This document shows, one piece after another, positions 8,408-19,938 of a DNA stretch of 57,235 nucleotides. How positions within the stretch are numbered: position 1 is the stretch's first letter; every line of letters starts with the position of its first letter. This DNA is from Prochlorococcus sp. AG-409-A19 (GTDB lineage: Bacteria > Cyanobacteriota > Cyanobacteriia > PCC-6307 > Cyanobiaceae): the NCBI GenBank assembly GCA_003216155.1, contig QCJH01000009.1, positions 1 through 57,235 on the forward strand, read 5' to 3'. A program made the position numbers and the translations under genes. Under the pieces are notes generated by a model that saw nothing but the letters and a program-made list of their open reading frames with translations, ran no database searches and was not told where the DNA came from.

Positions 8408-9358
8408 TCAAGCACAAGAACCACCAACTACTTCAAGAATCTCCTGAGTAATAGCTGCCTGTCGAGCCTTGTTGTAATCAAGTGTCAATGATTTAGCAAG
8501 CTCTTTTGCATTATCACTTGCATTGTTCATTGCTGTCATCCTACTTGCCAGTTCTGAAGCCGCCGATTCTTGTAATGCACGTAGTAGCTGATTCTGCAAA
8601 TAAAGAGGTAATAATGCATTTAACAATTGTTCAGGACTCTGCTCAAAAACGATGTCAGAAGGAAGTGGAGGCTGCTCATTGGCTGGCCCAGCTCCTTTCT
8701 CAATTGTAAGTCGACTATCTTTTGTTGTAAGCCTAAAAATCTCATCATCAGCTTCTGCAATACCTTGAGGGTCCAAAGGGAGAAGAGTTTGTACAACTGG
8801 GTTGCAGCTAACAAGATTGATAAACTTGGTATAAATAACCTCAACTCTGTCAGTACTTTGTGAAAGGAATTCAGCTAAAACTTCACTAGTAATTGACTCA
8901 GCATCATCCGCAGTTGGAACTTGCTCTAAGTCAGTAAATGTCGCACGAATTGTGTATTGACTTGATCGATTCTGAAAATAAGTAATTGCCTTTCGGCCAA
9001 TTAAAACAAGGTCAGGGGCAAATCCTTGACTTTTCAACTCCGCATATCGTTGCTCAGTTCGCTTAATAATGTTGGAATTGTATCCACCGCAAAGGCCTCT
9101 ATCTCCAGTAACAGCGAGAAGAGTAATTTTACTAACATCTCTAGTCTTGAGCAGAGGTGCATCTGCTATCTCAAAACGCATTCTAGATTGAATATTTTCA
9201 AGCACACGTGCCAAACGATCAGCAAAAGGCCTACTTCTCAGCACTTGTTCTTGAGCTCTGCGAACTTTGGCAGCAGCAACGAGACGCATAGCCTCAGTAA
9301 TTTTTCGAGTGTTCTTGACAGAAACTATTCTGTCTCGAATGTCCTTGAGATTGGCCAT
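8408..9358 (-). CDS. atpG: ATP synthase gamma subunit
   Basis: Central rotor shaft of F1, linking the c-ring to the alpha3beta3 head on the thylakoid membrane. The 316 residues begin with the N-terminal coiled-coil helix [19 protein letters not shown] and end with the C-terminal helix [18 protein letters not shown], the two most conserved parts of the subunit. The middle carries [14 protein letters not shown]. The length is that of cyanobacterial gamma, with the central insertion but without the chloroplast redox cysteine pair. It lies 31 bp downstream of atpA on the same strand and is the last ATP synthase gene here; beta and epsilon are not in the window, as usual for cyanobacteria. Confidence 0.97.
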   Translation of the reverse strand: MANLKDIRDRIVSVKNTRKITEAMRLVAAAKVRRAQEQVLRSRPFADRLARVLENIQSRMRFEIADAPLLKTRDVSKITLLAVTGDRGLCGGYNSNIIKRTEQRYAELKSQGFAPDLVLIGRKAITYFQNRSSQYTIRATFTDLEQVPTADDAESITSEVLAEFLSQSTDRVEVIYTKFINLVSCNPVVQTLLPLDPQGIAEADDEIFRLTTKDSRLTIEKGAGPANEQPPLPSDIVFEQSPEQLLNALLPLYLQNQLLRALQESAASELASRMTAMNNASDNAKELAKSLTLDYNKARQAAITQEILEVVGGSCA

Positions 9359-9389
9359 GTGATGATGTTCTCCTAATAAACCTTAAGTA

Positions 9390-10979
<1,590 letters not shown>

Positions 10980-11528
10980 CTAACTCACCTTGGCCAGCGA
11001 TAGCCCTAGGCGTCGAACCTGCCCCGCAAGGCTTGCGTCAATAACCTTGGATCCGACACTAACCACAAAGCCTCCTATTAAATCAGGGTCAACCTCAAGG
11101 TTAATTTCCAACTTGTCGGTTCCAGCAATTGATTGAACCTTTTTGAGGAGATCAGCCTGTTGTTCTTTACTGATTTTGGATGCGGAGGTAACTGTCGCAA
11201 GAGCGATATTACGATCCTCTCGGTATATCTCGAGAAAACGCTCTAAAACAGAATCCAAGAAGCCAATTCGCTGCCTATCAGCCAATAGCTTAAGCAAATT
11301 TAAAAAGGAAGGGGTAATTTCATCTGTAAATATTTTTTCCAGTGCAGCTTTCTTAGCTTCAACCTCTAGAACTGGTGAAGACATTGCCTGGCTTAAATCA
11401 GGAGATTCTCTCCAAAGCCGAAGAAGCATTTTGGATTGTGCAACAACCTGATCAACCTCCTTACGGCTTTCAGCTATTTGGAGGAAAGCTTCCGCATATG
11501 GAGTAGTAATTGTATTTAGAAGAGGCAT
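10980..11528 (-). CDS. atpH: ATP synthase delta subunit
   Basis: Stator subunit joining the b/b' stalk to the top of F1. The 182 residues include the N-terminal six-helix bundle start (TTPYAEAFLQIAESRKEVDQ) and the conserved C-terminal segment NLEVDPDLIGGFVVSVGSKV, which is the family signature. The ATG at 11528 shares 1 bp with the atpF stop, so the two are probably coupled. Length and position between atpF and atpA match other cyanobacteria. Confidence 0.96.
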   Translation of the reverse strand: MPLLNTITTPYAEAFLQIAESRKEVDQVVAQSKMLLRLWRESPDLSQAMSSPVLEVEAKKAALEKIFTDEITPSFLNLLKLLADRQRIGFLDSVLERFLEIYREDRNIALATVTSASKISKEQQADLLKKVQSIAGTDKLEINLEVDPDLIGGFVVSVGSKVIDASLAGQVRRLGLSLAKVS

Positions 11529-12043
11529 CAGGCTTTCCCCATGTTTTTAATAGATTGTGCAATAAACGTTTCCTGAGCCTTGTCATCTAGTTTGCCAGGA
11601 AGAGTTGCTAGTGCTTTCTCTATCGCCAGACGAGCTGCTTCTTTCCTAAGTTGTGTACTCACCCTAGCCGCTTCAGCATTGAGATCAGAAGCAGCTCCTT
11701 GCTTAATGCGAGCCATCTCTTCGACAGTGCGTTTTTCACTGTCTAGACGAATTGCCTCTGCTCGAGCCTTGCAATCTTTCCTAATCTTTTCAGCTTTTTT
11801 TTCAGCATTAGCAAGATCTTTTTTGGCCTGATCCAAAGAATCATTGGCAGACTTCAAACGCTCTTCTGCATCTTGAAGGTCAACCAAAATGGATGTTCTC
11901 CGTCGCTCAAGCATTCCACCAAGAAAATTTGGAAGGAATTTGTAAAGACCAAAAGCAACCACTGCCAAATTGAGAACATTCGTCTCAAACAAGTTGAGGT
12001 TTAGGCCAAAGCCTCCTGTAGCAAGAACTGAATGAAACATCAT
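11528..12043 (-). CDS. atpF: ATP synthase b subunit
   Basis: Peripheral stalk subunit of F0. The 171 residues have one N-terminal membrane helix (about 17-38, [20 protein letters not shown]), then the [10 protein letters not shown] turn and a long, highly charged, alanine-rich helix forming the right-handed coiled coil with b'. It overlaps atpF2 (b') by 4 bp upstream and atpH by 1 bp downstream. The ATG at 12043 yields the short hydrophilic N terminus seen in cyanobacterial b subunits. Confidence 0.96.
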   Translation of the reverse strand: MMFHSVLATGGFGLNLNLFETNVLNLAVVAFGLYKFLPNFLGGMLERRRTSILVDLQDAEERLKSANDSLDQAKKDLANAEKKAEKIRKDCKARAEAIRLDSEKRTVEEMARIKQGAASDLNAEAARVSTQLRKEAARLAIEKALATLPGKLDDKAQETFIAQSIKNMGKA

Positions 12044-12501
12044 TTCGCAGCTAGTAAACGTTCGACAATCATTTGACCAAGATTGTCAGCCTCAACTTTG
12101 AGTTGATTAAGTGCTGACTCTCTTTGTGAATCAATCTCAAGTCGAGCTTTTTCTCTTGAAGCATTTGCTTCAGCAGTAGCTAATGCCAAAGCCTCTCGAT
12201 AAAGCTTGTCAGAATCTTGTTCAGCCTCATGAATCAAATTTTGAGCAGCCTGACGGGCATCCTTAAGCTGTTCTCTTAAATCAGATTCAAGACGTTCAAC
12301 ATCGGCCAGCTTTTGCTTTGCTTCAGCACGGCTGATATTCACATAATCTTCCCTCTCCTCAACAACCTTTCCAACAGGCTTGAAGAAAAGAGCATTAAGA
12401 ATGAAGGTGAGGAGTACCACCTGAACCGCCATTAACGGGAGAGTGGCATCGAAGTCGAAAAGACCTCCCTCAGTGGCACCGAACAGAAACAAGCTGGTCA
12501 T
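12040..12501 (-). CDS. atpF2: ATP synthase b' subunit
   Basis: Second peripheral stalk subunit, a duplicate of b specific to photosynthetic bacteria and chloroplasts. The 153 residues have one membrane helix (about 21-42, [19 protein letters not shown]), then [11 protein letters not shown] and an extended charged helix. In older cyanobacterial literature the gene is called atpG. The start lies 146 bp from atpE, a gap that holds a strong inverted repeat (described separately); its stop overlaps atpF by 4 bp. Confidence 0.95.
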   Translation of the reverse strand: MTSLFLFGATEGGLFDFDATLPLMAVQVVLLTFILNALFFKPVGKVVEEREDYVNISRAEAKQKLADVERLESDLREQLKDARQAAQNLIHEAEQDSDKLYREALALATAEANASREKARLEIDSQRESALNQLKVEADNLGQMIVERLLAAK

Positions 12502-12561
12502 ATCGCAAGGGTGCAGACGTTTAAATCAATCCGCGAAGCGGTCGAAAAATTAGAGAAAGAA

Positions 12562-12632
12562 GTCTTGTTTAAAGACCTCCTAGACAGATCTCGAACATGG
12601 ACAAGCAAATGCCTAACCAGATTCGAGATCTG
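12562..12632 (-). repeat. Inverted repeats between atpE and atpF2
   Basis: A perfect 11-bp inverted repeat, CAGATCTCGAA at 12585-12595 and TTCGAGATCTG at 12622-12632, encloses a 26-nt loop and starts 15 nt after the atpE stop. A second small hairpin, GTCTT/AAGAC at 12562-12566 and 12572-12576, follows in the transcript. Neither is followed by a T-run in the direction of transcription, so they look like mRNA-stabilising or processing elements, or a weak attenuator, rather than a full terminator. This would fit a need for many more c subunits than b' subunits. Confidence 0.6.
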
Positions 12633-12647
12633 ACAAGCCCCTAAGGA

Positions 12648-12987
<340 letters not shown>

Positions 12988-13062
12988 GGCCCGAGATAAA
13001 CGGACCTTCGCGCAAGGAGTTTGCCAGATCGTGGGATCAGGACTTGCTAAGCCAGGTTTTCG

Positions 13063-13788
13063 TCAATGATGCTCTTCAACAGCTTCACCGATGTAGTAAG
13101 CAGCAAGAGTTGCGAAAATCAAAGCTTGAATGGCACTGGTAAAAAGGCCAAGGAACATCACTGGGACAGGTAGAACCAATGGCACTAGAAATACCAACAC
13201 TGCAACTACTAGTTCGTCTGCAAGGATGTTTCCAAATAGACGAAAAGATAGTGATAAGGGCTTAGTAAAATCCTCAACAATCTTGAAAGGCAGCATTATT
13301 GGAGTCGGATGTACGTAGTACTCGAAATAACGCAAACCCTTGTTACTTAAGCCAGCATAAAAATAAGAAAGTGAGACAAGAAGAGCTAAAGCAACTGTAG
13401 TGTTGATATCAGCAGTAGGAGCACCAAGCTCACCGCTAGGCAATTGAATTAATCTCCATGGAATCAATGCACCGCCCCAGTTGCTAACAAAGATGAACAA
13501 GAAAAGAGTTCCTATGAAGGGCATCCAATCTCGATAAACCTTTTCTCCTATCTGAGTCCTTGCTAAATCACGTATGTAATCCCAAAGGAACTCAAGAAGA
13601 TTTTGTACTCCGCGTGGATCTCGTTCCATCTTTCTTGTACCCACTACAACAAGAGCAAGCAGAGCACCTATCACTATCCATGAGGTCATAAAAACCTGGC
13701 CGTGCAGCCTTAGGTTCCCAATCTGCCAATAAAGGTGTTGTCCTACCTCTAATTCGGCAAAAGGCAAAAATAATGTCAGTGAACCCAT
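13063..13788 (-). CDS. atpB: ATP synthase a subunit
   Basis: Proton-channel stator subunit of F0. The 241 residues contain about five membrane helices. The key arginine lies in [19 protein letters not shown] and the second channel segment in [20 protein letters not shown] near the C terminus. The protein ends EAVEEHH, typical of cyanobacteria. ATG at 13788; it follows atp1 by 88 bp. Gene names vary: this is called atpI in chloroplasts. Confidence 0.97.
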   Translation of the reverse strand: MGSLTLFLPFAELEVGQHLYWQIGNLRLHGQVFMTSWIVIGALLALVVVGTRKMERDPRGVQNLLEFLWDYIRDLARTQIGEKVYRDWMPFIGTLFLFIFVSNWGGALIPWRLIQLPSGELGAPTADINTTVALALLVSLSYFYAGLSNKGLRYFEYYVHPTPIMLPFKIVEDFTKPLSLSFRLFGNILADELVVAVLVFLVPLVLPVPVMFLGLFTSAIQALIFATLAAYYIGEAVEEHH

Positions 13789-13876
13789 CAGGCTTGAAAA
13801 TTAGGTGCCGCTATAGCGACTTTGCTTTTAGTGAGCCAGATACTGGCATTTGAAGTAAATCAGGATCTAATCGAGT

Positions 13877-14353
13877 TCAGGGCTCTAGTAGATGCTGAAA
13901 AATCATCGAAGGCTTAAATAGCAAGAAACCTATAAAGGCAGGTAGTAATTCAAGCTGAGGCAACTTTGAAGCTGCAAGCACGAGCACTACAGGCACAAGA
14001 AGTTGAATCTTGCTGACATTCTTCGAAACCTTACCGAGATTCCAAATACTGCGCGCTAAAAGACGCAGATAAAGAACTCCGAATAAAGAACCAACCAACA
14101 AGCTGCTGGCTGAATGGATTCCAAAGAAAATGGTTGTTACCACTCCAGAAAAAGCGGAGACAACCGCAGTAGTCAGGAACAAACGTCCCTGAAATTGCGC
14201 ATATTCAACTGAAGGAGCAGTAATTAGACCCCCAGAAGAATTTGACTCCAATGAAGTCTCTTTGCTGAGGCCGTCATCCTCCAGATTTTCCTGTAAAACT
14301 GAACCTCCCTTAGGTGGATCAGTTTCAGGCTGGATCAGCGGGGATACCAGCAA
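13877..14353 (-). CDS. atp1: ATP synthase I-like protein
   Basis: Small membrane protein (AtpI/Atp1 type) at the head of many atp operons, thought to help c-ring assembly. The 158 residues have a hydrophilic N-terminal region of about 55 residues and then four hydrophobic segments (about 58-80, 84-104, 113-130 and 133-150). The start is uncertain: the reading begins with TTG at 14353 and no ATG occurs early in the frame. The assignment rests on position directly before atpB and on the four-helix pattern rather than on strong motifs. Confidence 0.75.
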   Translation of the reverse strand: MLVSPLIQPETDPPKGGSVLQENLEDDGLSKETSLESNSSGGLITAPSVEYAQFQGRLFLTTAVVSAFSGVVTTIFFGIHSASSLLVGSLFGVLYLRLLARSIWNLGKVSKNVSKIQLLVPVVLVLAASKLPQLELLPAFIGFLLFKPSMIFQHLLEP

Positions 14354-14401
14354 GGGCGCAAGTAATCTTTGTGCCCGCGGAATCTATCACGCGGTTGAAC
14401 A

Positions 14402-15613
14402 TCAACTTCTAGAAAGCCAAAGAACCTGTTTTTGGTGAAGACCTCTTGCGACGGAAGCGATCCTGATTGGATTCCAAGACAATGGCAATAATTCAAGCGA
14501 TGTGCCCTCCGATGCAATATCTATTGCTTTAAGCAAGTCAAAGTCATCCTGAGAAAGTTCTAATCTATCCATTTTGAAATCCAATAAATTCCTATTAGGC
14601 CAACCCCAAAGACAAGTACTTCGCTTGGCATTTGAGGCAAGTAAATCTGAGTCTTCTAACCATTCCTCCTTTTCAAATGGATCCTGAACAAGAAAAAACT
14701 CAAAATGACTCAAATCAGGATCAAGATTTTCTATCAACTGCCACTGTTTTCGCTGAGACAAAGCCCTAGCTCTATCCAATAATTTACCATTCAAAAAACG
14801 TTCAGGATTCCATAATTGTGGATTAGAGAATTTCACAAACCTGAGCTCTGATGAATCGATTAACTCAAAAAGAGTCTCAAGCGTATAATTAATCTCATAA
14901 GGATGTAGATACATATCTGCAAAATTTGCATCTGACTGACATTCCACTTCCCATCTCTTGACATAATCAAGCCTTAAACGATTTGAACTTGGCAATTGAG
15001 AGAAAAGCTCTCTTCCTAACTCTACCCCCGCAGAATCACTACTTGAACCCATTAATTTAAGCGCCTTCTTGATACGATTGATCTCGGTTCGTCCCGATTC
15101 TGAATAAAGAAAAAGATGTAAGAATGCACCTGGCTTAAGAAGTGATGCCAATACTTTTAATCCCTTTTTAGGGTTGCTCAAATGATGCAAAACACCTACT
15201 GAATTGATATAATCAAATGGTTCTTCTCCTACAAGGTCGAAAAGACTACGGTTTTCAAACCTTACATTTGCCTTTAGAAGAGCCCCTGACCTTTCAAGCC
15301 TCTCGCGTGCAACTTCAAGAGTACCCTCTGATATATCCACTGCGTAGATTTCAGCACCAGGATTTTGATGTGCTAGATAATCTGTACTGACGCCGCTACC
15401 ACAACCTGCATCAAGAATTCGAATCACCCTCCCATTAAAGCCAGCGTTCAAAAAAGACCCTGTCAAAAAAGAATAAACAGCATCTACAGACCACCACCAG
15501 TTATATCCAGGAGGAGCAGAGTCAATTAAAGAGTCTGCTGGGTATGGGAAATAATCATAAAAAGATTTGACAGCCTTTTGAACAAAATTTGAAGTGTTAT
15601 CGAAAGAAGTCAT
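14402..15613 (-). CDS. SAM-dependent methyltransferase (class I), unknown substrate
   Basis: The 403-residue protein has a class I methyltransferase fold at about residues 60-180. Motif I is ILDAGCGSGVSTDYL, the acidic strand 2 end is YAVDISEGTLEVA, and the strand 4 region is NSVGVLHHLSNPKKGLKVL. The N-terminal VQKAVKSFYDYFPYP resembles tRNA/small-molecule methyltransferases conserved in cyanobacteria. An extra C-terminal part of about 200 residues contains QLWNPERFLN, CLWGWPNRNLLDF and LLPLSWNP, for which I know no domain name. ATG at 15613. It lies 48 bp upstream of atp1 on the same strand, so it may share the atp transcript. The substrate cannot be inferred. Confidence 0.8.
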   Translation of the reverse strand: MTSFDNTSNFVQKAVKSFYDYFPYPADSLIDSAPPGYNWWWSVDAVYSFLTGSFLNAGFNGRVIRILDAGCGSGVSTDYLAHQNPGAEIYAVDISEGTLEVARERLERSGALLKANVRFENRSLFDLVGEEPFDYINSVGVLHHLSNPKKGLKVLASLLKPGAFLHLFLYSESGRTEINRIKKALKLMGSSSDSAGVELGRELFSQLPSSNRLRLDYVKRWEVECQSDANFADMYLHPYEINYTLETLFELIDSSELRFVKFSNPQLWNPERFLNGKLLDRARALSQRKQWQLIENLDPDLSHFEFFLVQDPFEKEEWLEDSDLLASNAKRSTCLWGWPNRNLLDFKMDRLELSQDDFDLLKAIDIASEGTSLELLPLSWNPIRIASVARGLHQKQVLWLSRS

Positions 15614-15666
15614 GTCGAAAAGTAAAAACAGTTAATACCATTTTGCTTAGACCAATCTCAAAGTTA

Positions 15667-15706
15667 GGCTATCAATTAGCCCGTTAAAATTATCCCTAAG
15701 GATAAT
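15667..15706. repeat. Two tandem hairpins in the methyltransferase/ftsW divergent region
   Basis: GGCTA (15667-15671) pairs with TAGCC (15677-15681), and 7 bp further ATTATCC (15689-15695) pairs with GGATAAT (15700-15706). They sit in the 284-bp spacer 15614-15897 between divergent genes. They could be operator half-sites, part of a 5' leader of the methyltransferase transcript, or a small RNA. The rest of the spacer shows nothing else that I can support. Confidence 0.35.
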
Positions 15707-15897
15707 CATATAACCAAGGCTAATAGAACCAAGAACTCTATGTCAGGAAACAATATTCACTGATCAAAAAACTTACTGGCTTCATATTCTAACGATGGTA
15801 AAAGATTTTTTGTAATTTTCGATGTTATTCAGAAGACTTGGCAAATCAGCTCATTGACGTCTCAATAGGTACATTCATTCATTAGGATTCTTCGCTC

Positions 15898-17136
15898 TTG
15901 GGCAACCCCACCGCAATTACAGCCGGGAGTCGCCAAAAACGACATAGAACACCCATAAAAAGTAAGACCAATGAAATGTCAACCGATACCTTCTGGCAAA
16001 AATTCTTACCTCTGCCTTGGATGATTTGGCCAGCCGAGTCACGCCTATTGATTTCTTTAACAGCATTTTGGAGCCTAACAGGGTTATTAATTCTTGGTTC
16101 AGCAAGTTGGTGGGTGGCTAGTCGAGAAATGGGAGATGGTGGTTATTACATCAAAAGACAACTGCTCTGGATGGCCGCAAGCTGGTGTCTCTTATACCTT
16201 GCAATCTCAACCAATCTTCGGAACTGGTTAAAACTCGCAGGCCCTAGTGTATGCATAGGATGTCTATTAGTATCTGCAACATTACTTTTTGGTAGCACCC
16301 TTAATGGGGCTAGCAGATGGTTAATTATTGGTCCACTTCAACTCCAGCCATCTGAACTCATCAAACCCTTTGTCATCCTACAAGCAGCAAATCTTTTTTC
16401 TCACTGGAGAAGAATTAACATTGACCAAAAAATACTCTGGCTAGGAATATTTACTACTCTATTGCTACTAATAATTAAACAGCCAAATCTAAGTACAGCT
16501 GCTTTAATTGGCATTTTGCTATGGCTAATAGCCCTAGCAGCAGGAGTTAACTTTAGTAGTTTAATTGGAACTGCAATTACTGGCGCACTGCTTGGAACTA
16601 TAAGCATACTTATCAATGAATATCAAAGATTAAGGGTTATCTCATTTCTAGATCCATGGAAAGACCCACAAGGCCATGGTTATCAGCTAGTGCAAAGCCT
16701 TCTAGCGATTGGCTCGGGAGGTTGGTTCGGAGAAGGATATGGATTATCTACTCAAAAACTGCAATATTTACCAATTCAAAGTACAGATTTCATTTATGCA
16801 GTTTTTGCCGAAGAGTTTGGCTTCGTCGGATCAGTGATGATGTTGTTGTTCCTAATGCTTGTCGCTTTTATAGGGCTTAGAGTTGCGCTTCGATGCCAAA
16901 CTAATCAATCACGCTTAGTTGCTATTGGTTGTAGCACGATGTTAGTTGGCCAGGCAGTTATGAATGTGGCTGTTGCTTCAGGAGTAATGCCCACCACTGG
17001 TTTACCACTACCAATGGTGAGCTATGGGGGGAATTCTCTGCTTTCCAGTCTACTTCTTGCGGGTTTGCTTATACGTTGCTCACTAGAATCAACTGGTTTA
17101 TTAGATAAACGACAACGACGTAGGGTTCAGGACTAG
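15898..17136 (+). CDS. ftsW: Septal peptidoglycan polymerase FtsW (SEDS family)
   Basis: Polytopic membrane glycosyltransferase that polymerises septal peptidoglycan from lipid II at the divisome. The 412 residues contain about ten membrane helices. Family signatures include INGASRWL-type NGASRWLIIGPLQLQPSELIK, QPNLSTAALIG, FAEEFGFVGS and PTTGLPLPMVSYGGNSLL. The start is ambiguous: TTG at 15898 gives a basic hydrophilic N-terminal extension, while ATG at 15976 (residue 27) gives a more usual length. The SEDS family also includes RodA; the cyanobacterial gene in this context is normally FtsW. Confidence 0.9.
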   Translation: MGNPTAITAGSRQKRHRTPIKSKTNEMSTDTFWQKFLPLPWMIWPAESRLLISLTAFWSLTGLLILGSASWWVASREMGDGGYYIKRQLLWMAASWCLLYLAISTNLRNWLKLAGPSVCIGCLLVSATLLFGSTLNGASRWLIIGPLQLQPSELIKPFVILQAANLFSHWRRINIDQKILWLGIFTTLLLLIIKQPNLSTAALIGILLWLIALAAGVNFSSLIGTAITGALLGTISILINEYQRLRVISFLDPWKDPQGHGYQLVQSLLAIGSGGWFGEGYGLSTQKLQYLPIQSTDFIYAVFAEEFGFVGSVMMLLFLMLVAFIGLRVALRCQTNQSRLVAIGCSTMLVGQAVMNVAVASGVMPTTGLPLPMVSYGGNSLLSSLLLAGLLIRCSLESTGLLDKRQRRRVQD

Positions 17137-17193
17137 ATAGTGTAAAGAAGACTAGTCATTGATCCGGCAAAGCCGGCGCAAATCATCCCTGTA

Positions 17194-17904
17194 TTGGAAC
17201 TCGCAATTTCTGATTTAGCACGCACTAGCGAGCAATTGCTGAGCAATGCATTACATCACCCAAGTCCTTTAACACTTGCGATAGTTTTTGTGGGAGGGTT
17301 GCTCACAAGTCTTGGGCCTTGTTCTCTTTCTTTACTACCAATAACTGTTGCTTATCTATCTGGCTTCAATAACACCCAGAGTGCCTTTCAAAGAAGTCTT
17401 GCTTTCTGCAGTGGAATAGTACTTTCATTGGTATTACTTGGCAGCATTAGTGGTCTTTTAGGACGTATCTATGGACAAGTGCCTTCTCTCATACCAACTT
17501 TAGCTGCACTAATAGCAATTCTGATGGGACTAAACCTCCTGGGAATTTTGAGGATTCAACTTCCTTCGGGTCCTAATCCGAACATTTGGCAAGAGAAAGT
17601 CCCTATATCCCTAGCACCTATCACTGCAGGAATAGCATTTGGGCTCGCTGCCTCACCTTGCAGTACACCAGTTTTAGCTGTGCTTCTTGGTTGGATCGCT
17701 CAAACTGGAAATCCCATAACAGGAATAATTCTTTTAATCTGCTTTGGAGCCGGTCAAGTAGTACCACTCCTTATTGCCGGGACAGTAGCTGCATCCATCC
17801 CAAATTTTGTAGCTTTAAAACCATTTAGCCAATGGATCCCAACATTTAGTGGTCTTCTTCTACTAACCATTGGCCTACTGACCCTTATAGCTCGCTGGGT
17901 CTGA
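17194..17904 (+). CDS. ccdA: Thiol:disulfide transport protein CcdA
   Basis: Membrane protein that carries reducing equivalents across the thylakoid membrane to keep apocytochrome c haem-binding cysteines reduced (System II c-type cytochrome assembly). The 236 residues form six membrane helices. The two redox cysteines lie in [11 protein letters not shown] (helix 1) and [10 protein letters not shown] (helix 4). TTG at 17194 appears to be the start; no ATG occurs before conserved sequence. The gene is followed after 5 bp by ccs1, its functional partner. Confidence 0.92.
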   Translation: MELAISDLARTSEQLLSNALHHPSPLTLAIVFVGGLLTSLGPCSLSLLPITVAYLSGFNNTQSAFQRSLAFCSGIVLSLVLLGSISGLLGRIYGQVPSLIPTLAALIAILMGLNLLGILRIQLPSGPNPNIWQEKVPISLAPITAGIAFGLAASPCSTPVLAVLLGWIAQTGNPITGIILLICFGAGQVVPLLIAGTVAASIPNFVALKPFSQWIPTFSGLLLLTIGLLTLIARWV

Positions 17905-17909
17905 AGTTA

Positions 17910-19199
17910 ATGACAATCTTCAAACGAATTCTCGCTTGGATATCTGACTTACGAGTCGCCATTGTTTTGCTGCTTTTAATCGCAATTGCAAGCGCACTAG
18001 GCACTGCAATCCCGCAAGGAGAACCTAGTCAGAAATATTTTCAGCTTTATGAAGTTCACCCATTCCTAGGCTTCTTACATGGTCCATTACTCCTTCGCCT
18101 TGAGTTGAATCATGTATACACCAGTAGTTGGTTCTTGGCTTTACTAGCTTGGTTAGGCTTATCGCTAATGGTTTGCAGTTGGCGCAGACAATGGCCCTCT
18201 TTGCAAGCAGCTTTTCGTTGGATTGATTACAGCAAACCGCGTCAACTAAGCAAACTTGCACTTGCTGAAACAGTAAGCATTCAACAGAGCTCTTCGAGCC
18301 TAAAACAACTAGCTAATTATCTAACAATTCGCGGCTGGAAAGTCCAACAAAAGCCAGACCGATTAGCTGCCCGCAAAGGCATAATCGGACGAATTGGGCC
18401 ACCCCTAGTACATATTGGACTTGTGTTCCTAATGCTGGGAGCTGTATGGGGAGCTTTAAACGGACAGCGAACAGAAAAGTTTTTAGCTCCTGGACGATCA
18501 TTAGATCTTTTAAGCCCAGAAGGTGCTAATCAGCTCACTATAAAACTAAAAGCCTTTGGAATCGATAGAGATCCAGCAGGACGTCCAGAACAATTTAGAT
18601 CGCAAATAGAGCTAATTGAACCAAATCAGACAAAAAACAATGATCAGCAAATAAGCGTTAATCATCCTCTTCGTTTTAAAGGTATAACCATTTATCAAGC
18701 AGATTGGTCTTTAGCCGCAATTACCTTACAAATAGGGCAAAGCCCTTTACTACAACTACCATTAAAAGCTTATCCAGAATTAGGGGAACAAATCTGGGGG
18801 ATAGTACTTCCAACGCGCCCAGACGGAAGCGATCCTGTCCTTTTATCCCTATCCAGCGAAGCTGGACCAGTTCAAGTTTTCAGCCCCGAAGGAAACCTAT
18901 TGAACACTCTTCTACCTGGAGGGGAGGAAAAGATAATAAATGATGCTCCACTACGCATAGTAGAGGTTATCCCAGCAAGCGGATTATTACTTAAGAGAGA
19001 TCCTGGCGTACCCCTTGTTTACCTAGGTTTTGCGATAACCCTCATTGGAGGAGGTTTAAGTATGGTCGCAACTCGTCAACTATGGGCTGTAGTCGATATA
19101 AAACAATCGTCTCTACATATAGGTGGATTATGTAATAGGAACCTAATAGGCCTAGCCAAGGAATTGCCAATATTAATTAAAGAAGTAACAACCCAATAA
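17910..19199 (+). CDS. ccs1: Cytochrome c biogenesis protein Ccs1/ResB
   Basis: Part of the System II haem delivery and ligation complex with CcsA. The 429 residues have the ResB layout: N-terminal membrane helices at about 10-33 and 68-88 ([19 protein letters not shown]), a third near 160-185 ([20 protein letters not shown]), a lumenal domain of about 190 residues, and a final helix at about 365-385 ([20 protein letters not shown]). The conserved motif AIPQGE is present in the first loop. The ATG is 5 bp after the ccdA stop, so the two form an operon. CcsA is not in the window. Confidence 0.93.
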   Translation: MTIFKRILAWISDLRVAIVLLLLIAIASALGTAIPQGEPSQKYFQLYEVHPFLGFLHGPLLLRLELNHVYTSSWFLALLAWLGLSLMVCSWRRQWPSLQAAFRWIDYSKPRQLSKLALAETVSIQQSSSSLKQLANYLTIRGWKVQQKPDRLAARKGIIGRIGPPLVHIGLVFLMLGAVWGALNGQRTEKFLAPGRSLDLLSPEGANQLTIKLKAFGIDRDPAGRPEQFRSQIELIEPNQTKNNDQQISVNHPLRFKGITIYQADWSLAAITLQIGQSPLLQLPLKAYPELGEQIWGIVLPTRPDGSDPVLLSLSSEAGPVQVFSPEGNLLNTLLPGGEEKIINDAPLRIVEVIPASGLLLKRDPGVPLVYLGFAITLIGGGLSMVATRQLWAVVDIKQSSLHIGGLCNRNLIGLAKELPILIKEVTTQ

Positions 19200-19200
19200 A

Positions 19201-19611
19201 TCAAAACACTTTTCTAGTGCCATGGCTAACCCGCACAACCATGTGAACATTGCCACGAGGGTTAAAGTCAGCTTCTAATTGCATCCACTTTGGCTCACAT
19301 GCTTTAACAAAATCATCTATTATTTGATTGACGACCTGCTCATGAGAAATAGCTATATTCCGATAGTTGTTTATATATAGCTTAACGGCTTTCAATTCCA
19401 AAACTCGAGGGCCAGGTTGATATATCAAACGTAATACCGCGAAATCCGGATAACCAGAAAAAGGACATTTACAGGTGAATTCAGGAAGCTCAATAGAAAT
19501 CTCATAAGCCCTGGCGGGACTAGGGTTTTCAAAACAAATAAGCTGACCTTCTTCTATTGCTCGCTCCCCATAAAGAGGAGTACTCGTTTGACCATCATTA
19601 ATTTTGATCAT
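19201..19611 (-). CDS. queF: 7-cyano-7-deazaguanine reductase (type I QueF)
   Basis: NADPH-dependent reduction of the preQ0 nitrile to preQ1, an intermediate for queuosine tRNA modification. The 136-residue protein is the short, unimodular type. The catalytic cysteine lies in [14 protein letters not shown], and the family QueF motif is [15 protein letters not shown]. The C-terminal [17 protein letters not shown] is typical. It converges tail-to-tail with ccs1 with a gap of one base. I see no preQ1 riboswitch fold in the upstream 80 bp. Confidence 0.94.
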   Translation of the reverse strand: MIKINDGQTSTPLYGERAIEEGQLICFENPSPARAYEISIELPEFTCKCPFSGYPDFAVLRLIYQPGPRVLELKAVKLYINNYRNIAISHEQVVNQIIDDFVKACEPKWMQLEADFNPRGNVHMVVRVSHGTRKVF

Positions 19612-19813
19612 GGAAATAAAACCATGCGCTTAAGACCTTAAATCTCAACCCCTTTAATTTCAGTCAACGTGGATAAGCAAAAATCCAAAGACCCTCATAT
19701 GTGCACACCTTGATACATTTTAATAAAGATTTAACGAATAAAGCGTGAAAATGTTCGCCATGAACAACAGTTTCAGGCTAAAAGAATAGTGAAGGACAAA
19801 ACGTTGAGCTCTC

Positions 19814-19909
19814 CTAACGCATTCTGTGTTAGCAAAAGCAGGAAGTAGCCCACCGCATGGCGAAGCAACGCTCCTTCCCTAGAAGCGGCTATTCCTCCTA
19901 ATTCGGAGG
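19814..19909 (+). promoter_or_regulatory. Structured 5' leader of the DUF4278 gene
   Basis: Within the 327-bp queF/DUF4278 divergent spacer, three stems are visible. CTAACGCA (19814-19821) pairs with TGTGTTAG (19825-19832), 8 pairs with one wobble and a 3-nt loop. AGGAA-G-TAGCC (19840-19850) pairs with GGCTATTCCT (19887-19896), 10 pairs with one bulged G, enclosing 36 nt. CCTCC (19894-19898) pairs with GGAGG (19905-19909). The second and third share bases 19894-19896 and so exclude each other. The reading-frame start has its own ribosome site, GAGG at 19924-19927. This may be a regulatory leader or a separate small RNA. I could not match it to a known RNA family. Confidence 0.5.
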
Positions 19910-19938
19910 TAACTATCAACCCCTTCGAGGCTGAAACC

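Noticed and set aside
11005..11035. tRNA T-arm-like string in the atpH end (CGTCGAACCTGCC)
   Set aside because: Lies inside conserved delta-subunit coding sequence and no cloverleaf can be formed around it.
19612..19700. preQ1 riboswitch before queF
   Set aside because: No H-type pseudoknot pattern or A-rich tail next to the start.
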